Source: Bacteroidota bacterium (lineage in GTDB: Bacteria > Bacteroidota > Bacteroidia > Chitinophagales > Chitinophagaceae). From it: 13,421 nt of DNA. This document shows, in pieces, positions 6,600 through 13,421 of this stretch (positions within the stretch are counted from its first letter, which is position 1; every line of letters begins with the position of its first letter). The notes under the pieces were generated by a model. It worked only from the letters and a program-made list of their open reading frames with translations. It did no database searches and had not been told where the DNA came from. The position numbers were made by a program, and so were the translations under genes. The stretch is taken from the NCBI GenBank assembly GCA_021780705.1, contig JAJXYG010000320.1:1-13421 (forward strand), in the 5' to 3' direction.

Positions 6600-9500
6600 C
6601 TATGGAACCTCCGTATCATCAGGGGATTCAACAAGCTTGTCCGAAGCTTTGGATTTCCTGAGTTTAACCCTGGGATTTTCCTGGGTCCCGGTAACCGAGA
6701 AGGGAATTCCGATAATGCCAAGGGGTGGCAATCCCAGCCGGCCAGACAGATCAAGTTTCCCGTCAAAACTCACCTGACCTTCAAAACGGGGCCTGAATCC
6801 GAAGATTCTCAGACGGGTCCTGTCGATGGTGATGAGGTTATGTGATATGGAGGTCTTGATTTCAATGTCTTTCAGGTGGGGATTATTGAGACTGTCACGA
6901 TTGGCAGCCTTGCCAAGGGCCCCGAAAAGCCTCATTCCCTTTATTTTCACATCCTTAAGAGACAATACTCCGTTGCCTTTCAGTGAAGGGTATACGGGTT
7001 TCATTTCTGCATTCAGCCTTCCCTCCAATTGGTATTGGAGGGATACCACCCCCTCGGCTTTGGCGGCGGAACTCGCCACCGTATGCAACAAGGCAATCTC
7101 GCGGTATGCCCGGTGAATGTCAAAATTCCGGGCATCGATCAGGTAGCTGAAATGGGCTTTTAACGGGGAAATCGATTGATAGGTGGCCTTCATGGTTACC
7201 GGGGCTCCGATGATTTTAAATGAGGTAGAATCCAGGGTGAGGGTGCCTTTGGACAGGTGTAACCCACCTTGAAAGTCCTCGAGTGCGATCCCCTGGTAGG
7301 ATACCTCATGTAGGTCTGCATTCAGGCGCAGATTCAACATAGGCGGAATGATAAATACACCCGGACTGCTGGAAACCGCGACGGATTGCGGCGTGGAATA
7401 AGCCGTGAATTCATCTGCATAAAGATGACCTGACTGAATCTTCACCTGTCCTTCCAACGGGGCATTCCCTGAGGTGGCATAGGATATGATATTGGACAGG
7501 TATCCCTCCAGGTTAAGGGTAGATTTTCCATACTCAACCCTCATTTTTTCTATCCTGATTTGGTCCTGGTCAAACCGAAAGCGTGCGGTCTGGATGAAGA
7601 AAGGATTGGGAAAATATTCTGAAGTCAGGGCGATATCTTTTAATTCTGCGGTCCCTGAATTATGCAAACGGTCAAACAGGCCCTTTTCGGCATCACTTTG
7701 CAGCCCACGCAGAAATAAATGGGTTTTGATGAGTCCCTTTACACTCAGCCCTTTAATAGCAAATACCTGGTATAATTTTCCAATATCCAGGATCCCTTTT
7801 GAATGGATGTTATATTGTATATTGTGAAAATCACTCAGGTCTGCCTTCAATTGGAAAGGTTGTCCTTCAAACTGGAACGATATAGGCTTCACCGCAAACT
7901 GGAGATCAGTCAATGACCCCTTTGTGGATTGTGCCGTAACCTCCATCTGGATGTGGGTAACCGGGTTTGGGTAATAGGGGGTCCGTACCATGGCATCCTG
8001 CAGGCTGAAATCCGCCCGGGTCACGGGTACCCTGCCTGCTGACGGCAGGTATTCTCCCTTGGATACCACATTGATGTGGAGGTTGCCCGCAAGATCCATC
8101 TGGTTCAGTGGGTAATATTTTTGAATATTTTCCAGGTGCAGCATGGCATGGAAATCGGCGTCTATAGTGCGGAGGTCTTCCACTTTAAAATATCCCCTGA
8201 CATAATCCGAAAGCATCCGGGCATCGATCTGATTGAGCAATAGGCTGGTATGGTGGTAGTTGCCGTCATTATTGGCTGCTTCGAGATCAAAGCTAATTGG
8301 GGTGATGGCCTGCGGAAAACCCCCAATTCGAATATATCCGTTACGTAAAGTGGTATGGAGTTGAAATCTGGGAATACTTGCCACCAGGGTATCCAGTTGC
8401 CTGATTCCCTTTCTTTCCACCCGGGTAGCATAGGTACCTTCTGCAGATAACTGCAGATTTAAGTGGCCCCGTACCTCCCAGGGGGTTATTCCCAGAGCCC
8501 TGCTCCATTTGGATAAATCCAGGTCGGTTAGAACCTGGGCATGGATGGTCGGCTGATGGAGTCCCTGTACCCGAAACATTGATCTGAAATAATCGGTTGC
8601 CACCGTGAAGTTCAGGGTATCCAGATTGAAATGCAGGCTATCTGGATTGAGGGAAGGAAGGTCGGCGGTAAGGACCACCAGCAGGTTTTTGATGGGGGCG
8701 GGGGATTTCTGATAATTGATGGATCCATCGTTGATCTTCAATTTAAGGCCCAGGTCGGGCATCAAATTGCTTCGGGCCACGTATTTTCCTTTCAGGTAGG
8801 CCAGCAGGCTAGTCCTGCCGTCAGCCTGAATATTTTCAAGCCATTTGTCATATTCCGGTGGCAATGCGGAAAGCACCTGACCCAGATCTCCTTTTTGGGA
8901 GGACAATTTCAGGTCCATATCATATCCCTCCGTTAGAAAGGAAAAGGTACCGGTGAACTTTACCGGTAAAGAATTCAGTACCAGGTTATTCTTTTTGAAT
9001 TCCAGTTGAAGAGACTCTGTGTTAAGCCGGGTGATCAGCCTTCCCCGAATTTTTTTTGATTTTACATATTGTGTGCCTCCGTAATTGAGGTCGAAGGAAT
9101 CTATTCTGATTCTGGAACTCAGGTCAAAGATAGCCTGGCTGAAATTCCCGGAGCCTGTATAGTTCAGGTTCCGGGCTTTCATGATAAAGGGCACCGAGGA
9201 GTCCTGGTATAACAGGTTGCTATTGCTGATCTGGATTCCCTCGATCTTAAGGGCGGTGCCCGAGGAATCCCGGCGGGATTCGGTTGACTTCCCCGATGAT
9301 TTATAAACATGGTAATTGGGGTTGCCATTATGGTCCACGCGAACCGTGATATCTGCCTGATCCAGGTAAATCTCGTTGACATGGATACTGGAGGAAAAGA
9401 CGGTCCTCAGGTCTATGCCAAAAGCGAGCTCCTTTGCTTTAAGCAGGGGATCCTGCGCATAGGGTGCAGATCCCATAAGGCTGACATCGTGCAGGGTCAG

Positions 9501-9701
9501 GGTCAGGGATGGGAAATGGTCAAAAAAGGAAAGTCGGGCATCTGAAAAATTCAGCGGGGTGGTTAGCGCATCATTGGTCCATTTCTTTATTTTATCGGAT
9601 ATCAGATGTGGAAAAAAGACCGGAAACAACATCATTCCAATAAGAAGCACTCCGGTAAGGATTCCGAGTACTTTCAGGGTCTTGATCAGGATTTTCTTCA
9701 T
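6600..9701 (-). CDS. AsmA-family envelope protein
   Basis: This 1033-residue protein has one N-terminal membrane anchor (about residues 8-30, after M-K-K-I-L-I-K) and a long periplasmic part. The opening after the anchor is diagnostic: a short amphipathic stretch, then A-R-L-S-F-F-D-H-F-P-S-L at 55-66 and the following L-H-D-V-S-L, the conserved start of AsmA repeats. A Ser/Arg-rich linker lies near 134-149. The rest is repeated short beta-strand segments, fitting the long beta-groove of AsmA/TamB-type bridge proteins. The C-terminal part (about 905-1015, with F-G-A-L-G-K-A-A-N and the F-S-V-T-G-T-Q-E-N-P segment) resembles the AsmA C-terminal region. AsmA proteins are tied to outer-membrane assembly and phospholipid transport; the exact cargo is unknown. 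It is convergent with the cysteine desulfurase and divergent from the lipoprotein gene. The start at 9701 places the anchor correctly and lies 31 bases from a strict -7 box. Confidence 0.88.
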   Translation of the reverse strand: MKKILIKTLKVLGILTGVLLIGMMLFPVFFPHLISDKIKKWTNDALTTPLNFSDARLSFFDHFPSLTLTLHDVSLMGSAPYAQDPLLKAKELAFGIDLRTVFSSSIHVNEIYLDQADITVRVDHNGNPNYHVYKSSGKSTESRRDSSGTALKIEGIQISNSNLLYQDSSVPFIMKARNLNYTGSGNFSQAIFDLSSRIRIDSFDLNYGGTQYVKSKKIRGRLITRLNTESLQLEFKKNNLVLNSLPVKFTGTFSFLTEGYDMDLKLSSQKGDLGQVLSALPPEYDKWLENIQADGRTSLLAYLKGKYVARSNLMPDLGLKLKINDGSINYQKSPAPIKNLLVVLTADLPSLNPDSLHFNLDTLNFTVATDYFRSMFRVQGLHQPTIHAQVLTDLDLSKWSRALGITPWEVRGHLNLQLSAEGTYATRVERKGIRQLDTLVASIPRFQLHTTLRNGYIRIGGFPQAITPISFDLEAANNDGNYHHTSLLLNQIDARMLSDYVRGYFKVEDLRTIDADFHAMLHLENIQKYYPLNQMDLAGNLHINVVSKGEYLPSAGRVPVTRADFSLQDAMVRTPYYPNPVTHIQMEVTAQSTKGSLTDLQFAVKPISFQFEGQPFQLKADLSDFHNIQYNIHSKGILDIGKLYQVFAIKGLSVKGLIKTHLFLRGLQSDAEKGLFDRLHNSGTAELKDIALTSEYFPNPFFIQTARFRFDQDQIRIEKMRVEYGKSTLNLEGYLSNIISYATSGNAPLEGQVKIQSGHLYADEFTAYSTPQSVAVSSSPGVFIIPPMLNLRLNADLHEVSYQGIALEDFQGGLHLSKGTLTLDSTSFKIIGAPVTMKATYQSISPLKAHFSYLIDARNFDIHRAYREIALLHTVASSAAKAEGVVSLQYQLEGRLNAEMKPVYPSLKGNGVLSLKDVKIKGMRLFGALGKAANRDSLNNPHLKDIEIKTSISHNLITIDRTRLRIFGFRPRFEGQVSFDGKLDLSGRLGLPPLGIIGIPFSVTGTQENPRVKLRKSKASDKLVESPDDTEVP

Positions 9702-9732
9702 ACAATTTATGCAGAGGATTTCGCTAAGGCAG

Positions 9733-9740
9733 CAAATTTA
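9733..9740 (-). promoter_or_regulatory. -7 box for the asmA-like gene
   Basis: On the minus strand these bases read TAAATTTG, an exact TAnnTTTG match. It ends 31 bases before the start codon at 9701, which predicts a leader of about 25 bases. No convincing TTG is seen at the -33 distance (about 9758-9764 on the plus numbering). Confidence 0.5.
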
Positions 9741-9833
9741 GCCTTATTTGCCAGAAAAGCTTGCCGGTTTACCCTGGACCGGCCGGGGAAGTAACAGCCC
9801 AAACCAGCAATAGACTGTAAATTCCCTTGGAAA

Positions 9834-9845
9834 TATATCGATATA
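9834..9845. repeat. 12-base perfect palindrome in the divergent control region
   Basis: TATATCGATATA is its own reverse complement. It lies 45 bases upstream of the lipoprotein -7 box at 9890 and about 94 bases upstream of the asmA box at 9740. Its position outside both core promoters would suit an activator or dimeric regulator. AT-rich palindromes of this length can occur by chance, so this is only a candidate. Confidence 0.25.
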
Positions 9846-9889
9846 AAACCTCTTAAGCACTTGCGGAGCGGAAGTGAGGTTTAAAGGAG

Positions 9890-9897
9890 TATTTTTG
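9890..9897 (+). promoter_or_regulatory. -7 box for the lipoprotein hydrolase gene
   Basis: TATTTTTG matches TAnnTTTG exactly and ends 18 bases before the ATG at 9916. It falls inside the longer reading that would begin with GTG at 9874, so it supports the shorter start. A TTG at 9861-9863 is 26 bases away, too far to be a standard -33 element. Confidence 0.5.
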
Positions 9898-9915
9898 TTG
9901 CCAATCATTCGGGGT

Positions 9916-11352
9916 ATGAAAATTCATTTAATCGCAGGAGGCCTCCTGATACTGGCCGGAGCCACAGCCTGTGGAAATAAAGACCGGGATTCCTCCTCCC
10001 GCAACCTGTTGGAAAAGTCTTCCCAGGGGGCATCCACACAAGGGGCATTGGACAGTTTATCATGGGGAGTGGTGCATGACCGGATCATGTGCAAGGCGGA
10101 TAGTTCCCAGTCTTATGCCTTATATATTCCAAAATCGGGTAATGAGAAATCTCTGGCAGTTATTTATTTCTTCGACCCCCATGGAGATGGGGACCTCCCT
10201 GTGATGAAATACCAGAAACTGGCCGAACAATTTCATTTCATTTTTGTGGGGAGCAATAATTCCCGCAACGGACTGGAATTGCAGGAAGATGACCAGATCT
10301 GGCAAAAACTGTGGAATGATACCCGAACCCGGCTACCCCTGGACCTAAGAAGAATTTATGTCTGTGGTTTCTCGGGCGGAGGTAAAGTGGCTTCTTATCT
10401 CGGACTTGCTCATCCGGAGATTTCGGGAGTGATCGCAAGCGGAGCTGGTCTCACCCAAATGGAATCAGGGGGTGATTTTGGCTTCAGCTTTACGGCTATC
10501 GCCGGGCTGGGAGACATGAACATGACCGATTTAATCTCCATCAGCCAGGGTCTGGACAAATCCACCACCCGGCACCGGCTGATCCTTTTTGACGGCCCTC
10601 ACGAGTGGCCGCCCTTGCCGACAATGGAAATTGCATTGGATGGCCTTCAGTTCGACGCGACCGTCAGGAAGCTTATACCTCTGGATTCCGCCCTGGTCAA
10701 CCAGTACGTCCAGTCCAGTAACCAGCGGGTAAAGGCCTTTATGGCGCAGGGGAACCTGGTCAGGGCACAGGAAGAATGCCAGCTATCGATTCACATGCTT
10801 CAGGATATGGGCTCGCGGGCGGCTCATTTCCAGACTCTGGACCACCAAATTGAAGGCAATCCCCAATACCAAAAACAAATCCAGAAGCAACAGCAGTTAT
10901 TTACCACGGAGGAAAAAATAAAAGGCATTTTCAACCAGCAGTTCCAGGCCGGTGATGAAGCCTACTGGGACAAGACCATCACCTTGGTTCAACAGCGCGC
11001 GCGTGAAAAAAATTCAGAGGGAGAGATGTACCAGCGATTACAAGCCTATTTGTCCCTGGCATTTTACACCATCAGCAACCAGATGATTGAAGGCCAACGA
11101 AACCTGGATGCCCGTTACTTTGTGGATTTGTATAAGAAGGATGATCCCTCTAACGCGGAAGCCTGGTACTTTTCCGCCATCCTGCATGCCAGGAATCACA
11201 AGGTTGATGAAACGCGAATGGATTTGCTGACTGCGGTCAAAAACGGGTTCAATGATAAAAAGCGATTGCAATCGCAGCCCGAATTCCAAAGCCTGGAACC
11301 CCAATTGGGAATTTCCGGGATAGAAAGCAAAATGGGAACCCCTGGTCTTTAA
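9916..11352 (+). CDS. Lipoprotein with alpha/beta-hydrolase domain and helical C-terminal region
   Basis: This 478-residue exported protein starts M-K-I-H-L-I-A-G-G-L with a hydrophobic core and a lipobox-like A-T-A-C ending at Cys19, so it is probably lipid-anchored. A Ser-rich tether (to about residue 47) leads to an alpha/beta-hydrolase domain at about 50-250. The domain has a nucleophile elbow G-F-S-G-G-G with Ser153, a plausible acid Asp200 in G-L-G-D-M-N, and His229 in D-G-P-H-E-W, in the expected order for an esterase or peptidase triad. The fold resembles exported PHB-depolymerase or feruloyl-esterase-like enzymes; the substrate is unknown. Residues about 255-478 are helical and rich in Gln and Glu. 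The segment A-E-A-W-Y-F-S-A-I-L-H-A near 414-425 resembles a TPR, and the last part resembles TPR-associated tails. The ATG at 9916 is chosen over GTG at 9874 (492 residues) because it gives a clean signal peptide directly after the -7 box. Confidence 0.8.
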   Translation: MKIHLIAGGLLILAGATACGNKDRDSSSRNLLEKSSQGASTQGALDSLSWGVVHDRIMCKADSSQSYALYIPKSGNEKSLAVIYFFDPHGDGDLPVMKYQKLAEQFHFIFVGSNNSRNGLELQEDDQIWQKLWNDTRTRLPLDLRRIYVCGFSGGGKVASYLGLAHPEISGVIASGAGLTQMESGGDFGFSFTAIAGLGDMNMTDLISISQGLDKSTTRHRLILFDGPHEWPPLPTMEIALDGLQFDATVRKLIPLDSALVNQYVQSSNQRVKAFMAQGNLVRAQEECQLSIHMLQDMGSRAAHFQTLDHQIEGNPQYQKQIQKQQQLFTTEEKIKGIFNQQFQAGDEAYWDKTITLVQQRAREKNSEGEMYQRLQAYLSLAFYTISNQMIEGQRNLDARYFVDLYKKDDPSNAEAWYFSAILHARNHKVDETRMDLLTAVKNGFNDKKRLQSQPEFQSLEPQLGISGIESKMGTPGL

Positions 11353-11363
11353 GGAAGGCCTCT

Positions 11364-11379
11364 CAACCCCTGCGGGTTG
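11364..11379 (+). terminator. Possible terminator hairpin after the lipoprotein gene
   Basis: CAACCC (11364-11369) pairs with GGGTTG (11374-11379) around a CTGC loop, 12 bases after the stop codon. There is no run of T directly after the stem, only an AT-rich stretch, so it is not a textbook intrinsic terminator. It may still end transcription or protect the 3' end. Confidence 0.35.
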
Positions 11380-11462
11380 CCCTAATATTCTCTAGCGCTG
11401 CCGGAATCCGGGTTTACCCATGATTTTAAGTTTTTTTTCGGATAAGTTTTTAGGGGTAGTCC

Positions 11463-11470
11463 TAATTTTG
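11463..11470 (+). promoter_or_regulatory. -7 box for the aldo/keto reductase gene
   Basis: TAATTTTG matches TAnnTTTG exactly and ends 25 bases before the start codon. The leader between them is A/T-rich (TTAAAAATTACACTT just before the ATG), the usual initiation context in Bacteroidota in place of a Shine-Dalgarno sequence. No TTG is found at the -33 distance, though a T-rich run lies at 11431-11438. Confidence 0.55.
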
Positions 11471-11495
11471 ACTCATATCATTAAAAATTACACTT

Positions 11496-12518
11496 ATGAA
11501 ATACAAACTATTAGGGCATACCGGGCTCAAGGTTTCCGAACTGACCTTGGGTGCCATGACATTTGGCGGAAAGGGATATTGGACGGCTATAGGGACACTT
11601 GGACAACAGACCGTAGACGAAATCATCGCAAAGTGTGTGGAAGCGGGTGTCAATTTTATAGACACCGCCAACGTGTATTCCGAAGGGGTGAGTGAAGAAA
11701 TGACCGGAAAGGCCATCAGGAATCTGGGGTTGAAGCGGGAGGGACTGGTGATTGCTACCAAGGTCCGCGGTAAAATGAGTGAGGACCCCAACGGGATCGG
11801 ACTCAGTCGAAAACATATACTGCACCAGATTGACGAAAGCCTGAGACGCCTGCAAACGGACTATGTGGATTTGTACCAGATTCACGGGTTTGACTCGCAT
11901 ACCCCCCTGGAAGAGACGCTTGATACCCTGGATCAACTGGTGAAATCAGGAAAGGTTCGCTATGTGGGGTGTAGCAACCTGGCCGCATGGCAAATCATGA
12001 AAGCCCTGGGGTATTCCGAGCGTTACCACCTGCAAAAATTTGTATCCCTTCAAGCCTTCTATACCCTGGCCTCCAGGGACCTGGAAAGGGAGATCATACC
12101 CATGCTGCACGATCAGAAGATGGGACTCATGGTCTGGAGTCCGCTAGCCGGAGGACTGCTTACGGGTAAGTTCACCCGAGAGGGTCAGGGGGACAAGGAC
12201 GCCCGCAGAACCCATTTCGATTTTCCACCTGTACACCGGGAACGGCTTTTTAACGTGCTGGAAGTATTAAGGGAAATTGCGGATGAAAAGAAAGTGTCTG
12301 TAACCCAGCTGGCCCTTGCATGGCTGCTTCACCAGAAGGCCGTAACTACGGTCATTATTGGGGTGAAAAATATGAAACAGTTGGAAGAAAACCTGAGGTC
12401 AGTGGAGGTAGAATTCACTCCTGACGAACTCACCAGGCTGGATGAGGTGAGTAAACTGGATCCGGAATACCCTGGTTGGATGATAGCCCGAATGGCGGTG
12501 GATCGCAGCAAACACTGA
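11496..12518 (+). CDS. Aldo/keto reductase
   Basis: This is a cytosolic NAD(P)H-dependent oxidoreductase with a TIM-barrel fold, 340 residues long, normal for the family. The catalytic tetrad is visible: Asp56 and Tyr61 in F-I-D-T-A-N-V-Y-S, Lys89 in I-A-T-K-V, and His130 in Y-Q-I-H-G. The cofactor-binding parts are also present: the V-G-C-S-N-L segment near 157-162, W-S-P-L-A-G-G-L-L-T-G-K at 214-225, and I-I-G-V-K-N near 287-292. The overall pattern (K-Y-K-L-L-G-H-T-G-L-K-V-S at the start) fits the YajO/Tas-like general reductases, which act on small aldehydes or ketones. The physiological substrate cannot be read from the sequence. It has its own -7 box and is followed by the oppositely oriented tRNA, so it is probably a single-gene transcript. 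Confidence 0.93.
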   Translation: MKYKLLGHTGLKVSELTLGAMTFGGKGYWTAIGTLGQQTVDEIIAKCVEAGVNFIDTANVYSEGVSEEMTGKAIRNLGLKREGLVIATKVRGKMSEDPNGIGLSRKHILHQIDESLRRLQTDYVDLYQIHGFDSHTPLEETLDTLDQLVKSGKVRYVGCSNLAAWQIMKALGYSERYHLQKFVSLQAFYTLASRDLEREIIPMLHDQKMGLMVWSPLAGGLLTGKFTREGQGDKDARRTHFDFPPVHRERLFNVLEVLREIADEKKVSVTQLALAWLLHQKAVTTVIIGVKNMKQLEENLRSVEVEFTPDELTRLDEVSKLDPEYPGWMIARMAVDRSKH

Positions 12519-12552
12519 GTTTCACCAAAAGGAAAAGAATCCGAATCTATTG

Positions 12553-12623
12553 AGGTCCCGAGCGGATTCGAACCGCTGTGGAAGCTTTTGCAGAGCTCTG
12601 CCTAACCACTCGGCCACAGGACC
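12553..12623 (-). tRNA. tRNA-Cys (anticodon GCA)
   Basis: The minus strand folds into a full cloverleaf. The acceptor stem pairs GGTCCTG with CGGGACC (7 pairs, one T-G). The D arm is GCC/GGC around AGTGGTTA-type loop bases. The anticodon stem is GAGCT/AGCTT with loop CTGCAAA, giving anticodon GCA for Cys. The variable loop is 4 bases, and the T stem is AGCGG/CCGCT with loop TTCGAAT. The unpaired base after the acceptor is T (U73), the identity base of cysteine tRNAs. The 3' CCA is not encoded (the sequence continues CAATAG), so it must be added by the nucleotidyltransferase. Confidence 0.95.
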
Positions 12624-12638
12624 ATTTCAAAAGGGGAA

Positions 12639-12668
12639 CAAAAGTAATGAAAATTTAAAATTAAGCAA
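12639..12668 (-). promoter_or_regulatory. -33/-7 promoter of tRNA-Cys
   Basis: On the minus strand a TTG (12668-12666) is followed after 19 bases by TACTTTTG (12646-12639), an exact TAnnTTTG match. The 19-base spacing equals that reported for Bacteroides sigma-A type promoters. The box ends 15 bases before the mature tRNA 5' end, giving a very short leader. This is the best-formed promoter in the window. Confidence 0.7.
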
Positions 12669-12767
12669 GTTGAACTTTATGCTTTCTCCCACAATGGTTC
12701 GCTAAAAGTGTGCTAATTTTATCCAATATTTTGAGTCACTTGAGGGTAATTCTTCCAATTGAAACCC

Positions 12768-13421
12768 ATGCAACAGATCGCAGCTTCAGAATTAATAATT
12801 AACGACCGTGGGGCGATTTACCACCTTGATCTCACCCCAGATGAACTTGCCAATACCATCCTAACCGTGGGTGATCCTGCCAGGGTGGCTCAAATCAGCA
12901 AATATTTCGATAAACGGGAAGTGGAACGCAACCACCGTGAATTCGTTTCCCATACCGGTTGGATAGGCCGCAAGAGGATTTCGGTAATCAGCACGGGGAT
13001 TGGAACGGACAATATTGATATCGTGCTCAATGAACTGGATGCACTGGCCAATATCGATTTTGGTACCCGGACTCTGAAAAAACAATTACAAACGCTGGAA
13101 ATTATCCGGATAGGAACCTCCGGATCCCTGCAGGGCAGTATCCCTGTGGATAGTTTTGTGGCAAGCAGCCATGGCATAGGGATTGACAACCTCATGAACT
13201 TTTATATCCAGCAAAATAATGAAGAAGAAAAACAATTGCTGCATTCTTTTGTTACACAAACACAGCTTCATTCCAGCATAAGCTATCCTTATATAGCCGG
13301 AGCCTCAATGTCACTGATGAAGAATTTTGTGTCAGGGTTTCATCACGGAATTACAGTGACCTGCCCGGGTTTTTATGGCCCGCAGGGCAGGGTGCTGAGA
13401 CTGGGACTTACCCAGCCGGAT
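12768..13421 (+). CDS. Nucleoside phosphorylase (uridine phosphorylase-like), cut off by the right edge
   Basis: An ATG at 12768 opens a frame of 218 codons that runs to the edge. The family (PNP_UDP_1) cleaves nucleosides with phosphate to give a free base and ribose-1-phosphate in the cytosol, for salvage. Seen: V-G-D-P-A-R near 34-39 (phosphate loop), R-N-H-R-E-F near 54-59, the I-S-T-G-I-G-T-D-N-I-D-I-V-L-N-E-L block near 74-90 with the usual glycines, R-I-G-T-S-G near 114-119 (phosphate-binding Arg114), and C-P-G-F-Y-G-P-Q-G-R near 199-208. The last motif and the insertions near 94-110 and 145-170 set it apart from E. coli Udp (about 253 residues in all), so base preference is uncertain. 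An in-frame TTG at 12759 would add 3 residues. A 7-of-8 match to TAnnTTTG lies at 12714-12721. The C-terminus, including base-contacting residues, is outside the window. Confidence 0.88.
   Translation, partial: MQQIAASELIINDRGAIYHLDLTPDELANTILTVGDPARVAQISKYFDKREVERNHREFVSHTGWIGRKRISVISTGIGTDNIDIVLNELDALANIDFGTRTLKKQLQTLEIIRIGTSGSLQGSIPVDSFVASSHGIGIDNLMNFYIQQNNEEEKQLLHSFVTQTQLHSSISYPYIAGASMSLMKNFVSGFHHGITVTCPGFYGPQGRVLRLGLTQPD

Noticed and set aside
8631..8936. Plus-strand open frame of 101 codons inside the asmA-like gene
   Set aside because: It is antisense to a continuous AsmA coding region, shows no motif and has low-complexity composition from the complement of beta-strand codons.
11420..11695. 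Plus-strand frame of 91 codons overlapping the start of the aldo/keto reductase
   Set aside because: Most of it overlaps the reductase in another frame, and its start lies upstream of the reductase -7 box. Its translation lacks any protein-like pattern.
12553..12623. Functional link between tRNA-Cys and the cysteine desulfurase
   Set aside because: They are about 6 kb apart, on opposite strands, with three unrelated genes between them. The shared amino acid is most likely coincidence.
12553..12623. tRNA gene as an integration site for a mobile element
   Set aside because: No integrase, direct repeat of the tRNA end or change in composition is visible on either side.
1..13421. CRISPR array, insertion sequence, toxin-antitoxin or defence island
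   Set aside because: No regularly spaced repeats, transposase motifs, terminal inverted repeats or small paired frames were seen. Composition looks even across the window.

Overview
The window looks like ordinary chromosomal sequence from a member of the Bacteroidota. Three things point there. Strict TAnnTTTG -7 promoter boxes lie a short distance upstream of several genes and the tRNA. The leaders are A-rich and mostly lack a clear Shine-Dalgarno sequence. The protein set (a 460-residue GlmM with an EGNGG sugar loop, a very long AsmA-like protein, and an LtaS-like sulfatase-fold protein in a Gram-negative setting) is typical of that phylum. Base composition is roughly balanced and looks even across genes, with no transferred island, insertion sequence or CRISPR array visible. 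The genus cannot be fixed from the sequence alone.

Layout, left to right. (1) Bases 1-88, minus strand: the first 29 codons of a secreted protein that runs off the left edge. (2) 234-1526, minus: a CNNM/CBS/CorC_HlyC membrane transporter of the hemolysin-C family. (3) A 304-base divergent intergenic stretch. (4) 1831-3849, plus: an LtaS-like membrane phosphotransferase or sulfatase with all visible catalytic positions intact. (5) 4003-5382 and 5451-6578, plus: phosphoglucosamine mutase (glmM) followed after 68 bases by a class V cysteine desulfurase, probably one transcript driven by a -7 box at 3975. (6) 6600-9701, minus: a 1033-residue AsmA-family envelope protein, convergent with the desulfurase (21 bases apart). 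(7) 9916-11352, plus: a lipoprotein with an alpha/beta-hydrolase domain and a helical C-terminal region, divergent from asmA. (8) 11496-12518, plus: an aldo/keto reductase. (9) 12553-12623, minus: tRNA-Cys(GCA) with a well-spaced -33/-7 promoter. (10) 12768 to the right edge, plus: the first 218 codons of a uridine phosphorylase-like nucleoside phosphorylase.

The genes do not form one dedicated system. A loose envelope theme can be seen: GlmM makes the precursor of UDP-GlcNAc for peptidoglycan and lipopolysaccharide, the LtaS-like enzyme probably decorates an envelope lipid or glycan, the AsmA-like protein probably acts in lipid transport or outer-membrane homeostasis, and the lipoprotein hydrolase is exported. 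The cysteine desulfurase, aldo/keto reductase, tRNA and nucleoside phosphorylase are housekeeping or general metabolic functions. I found no convincing undescribed multi-gene system. The most interesting items are the LtaS-like protein of unknown substrate, the hydrolase/helical-repeat lipoprotein, and the divergent control region between it and asmA.
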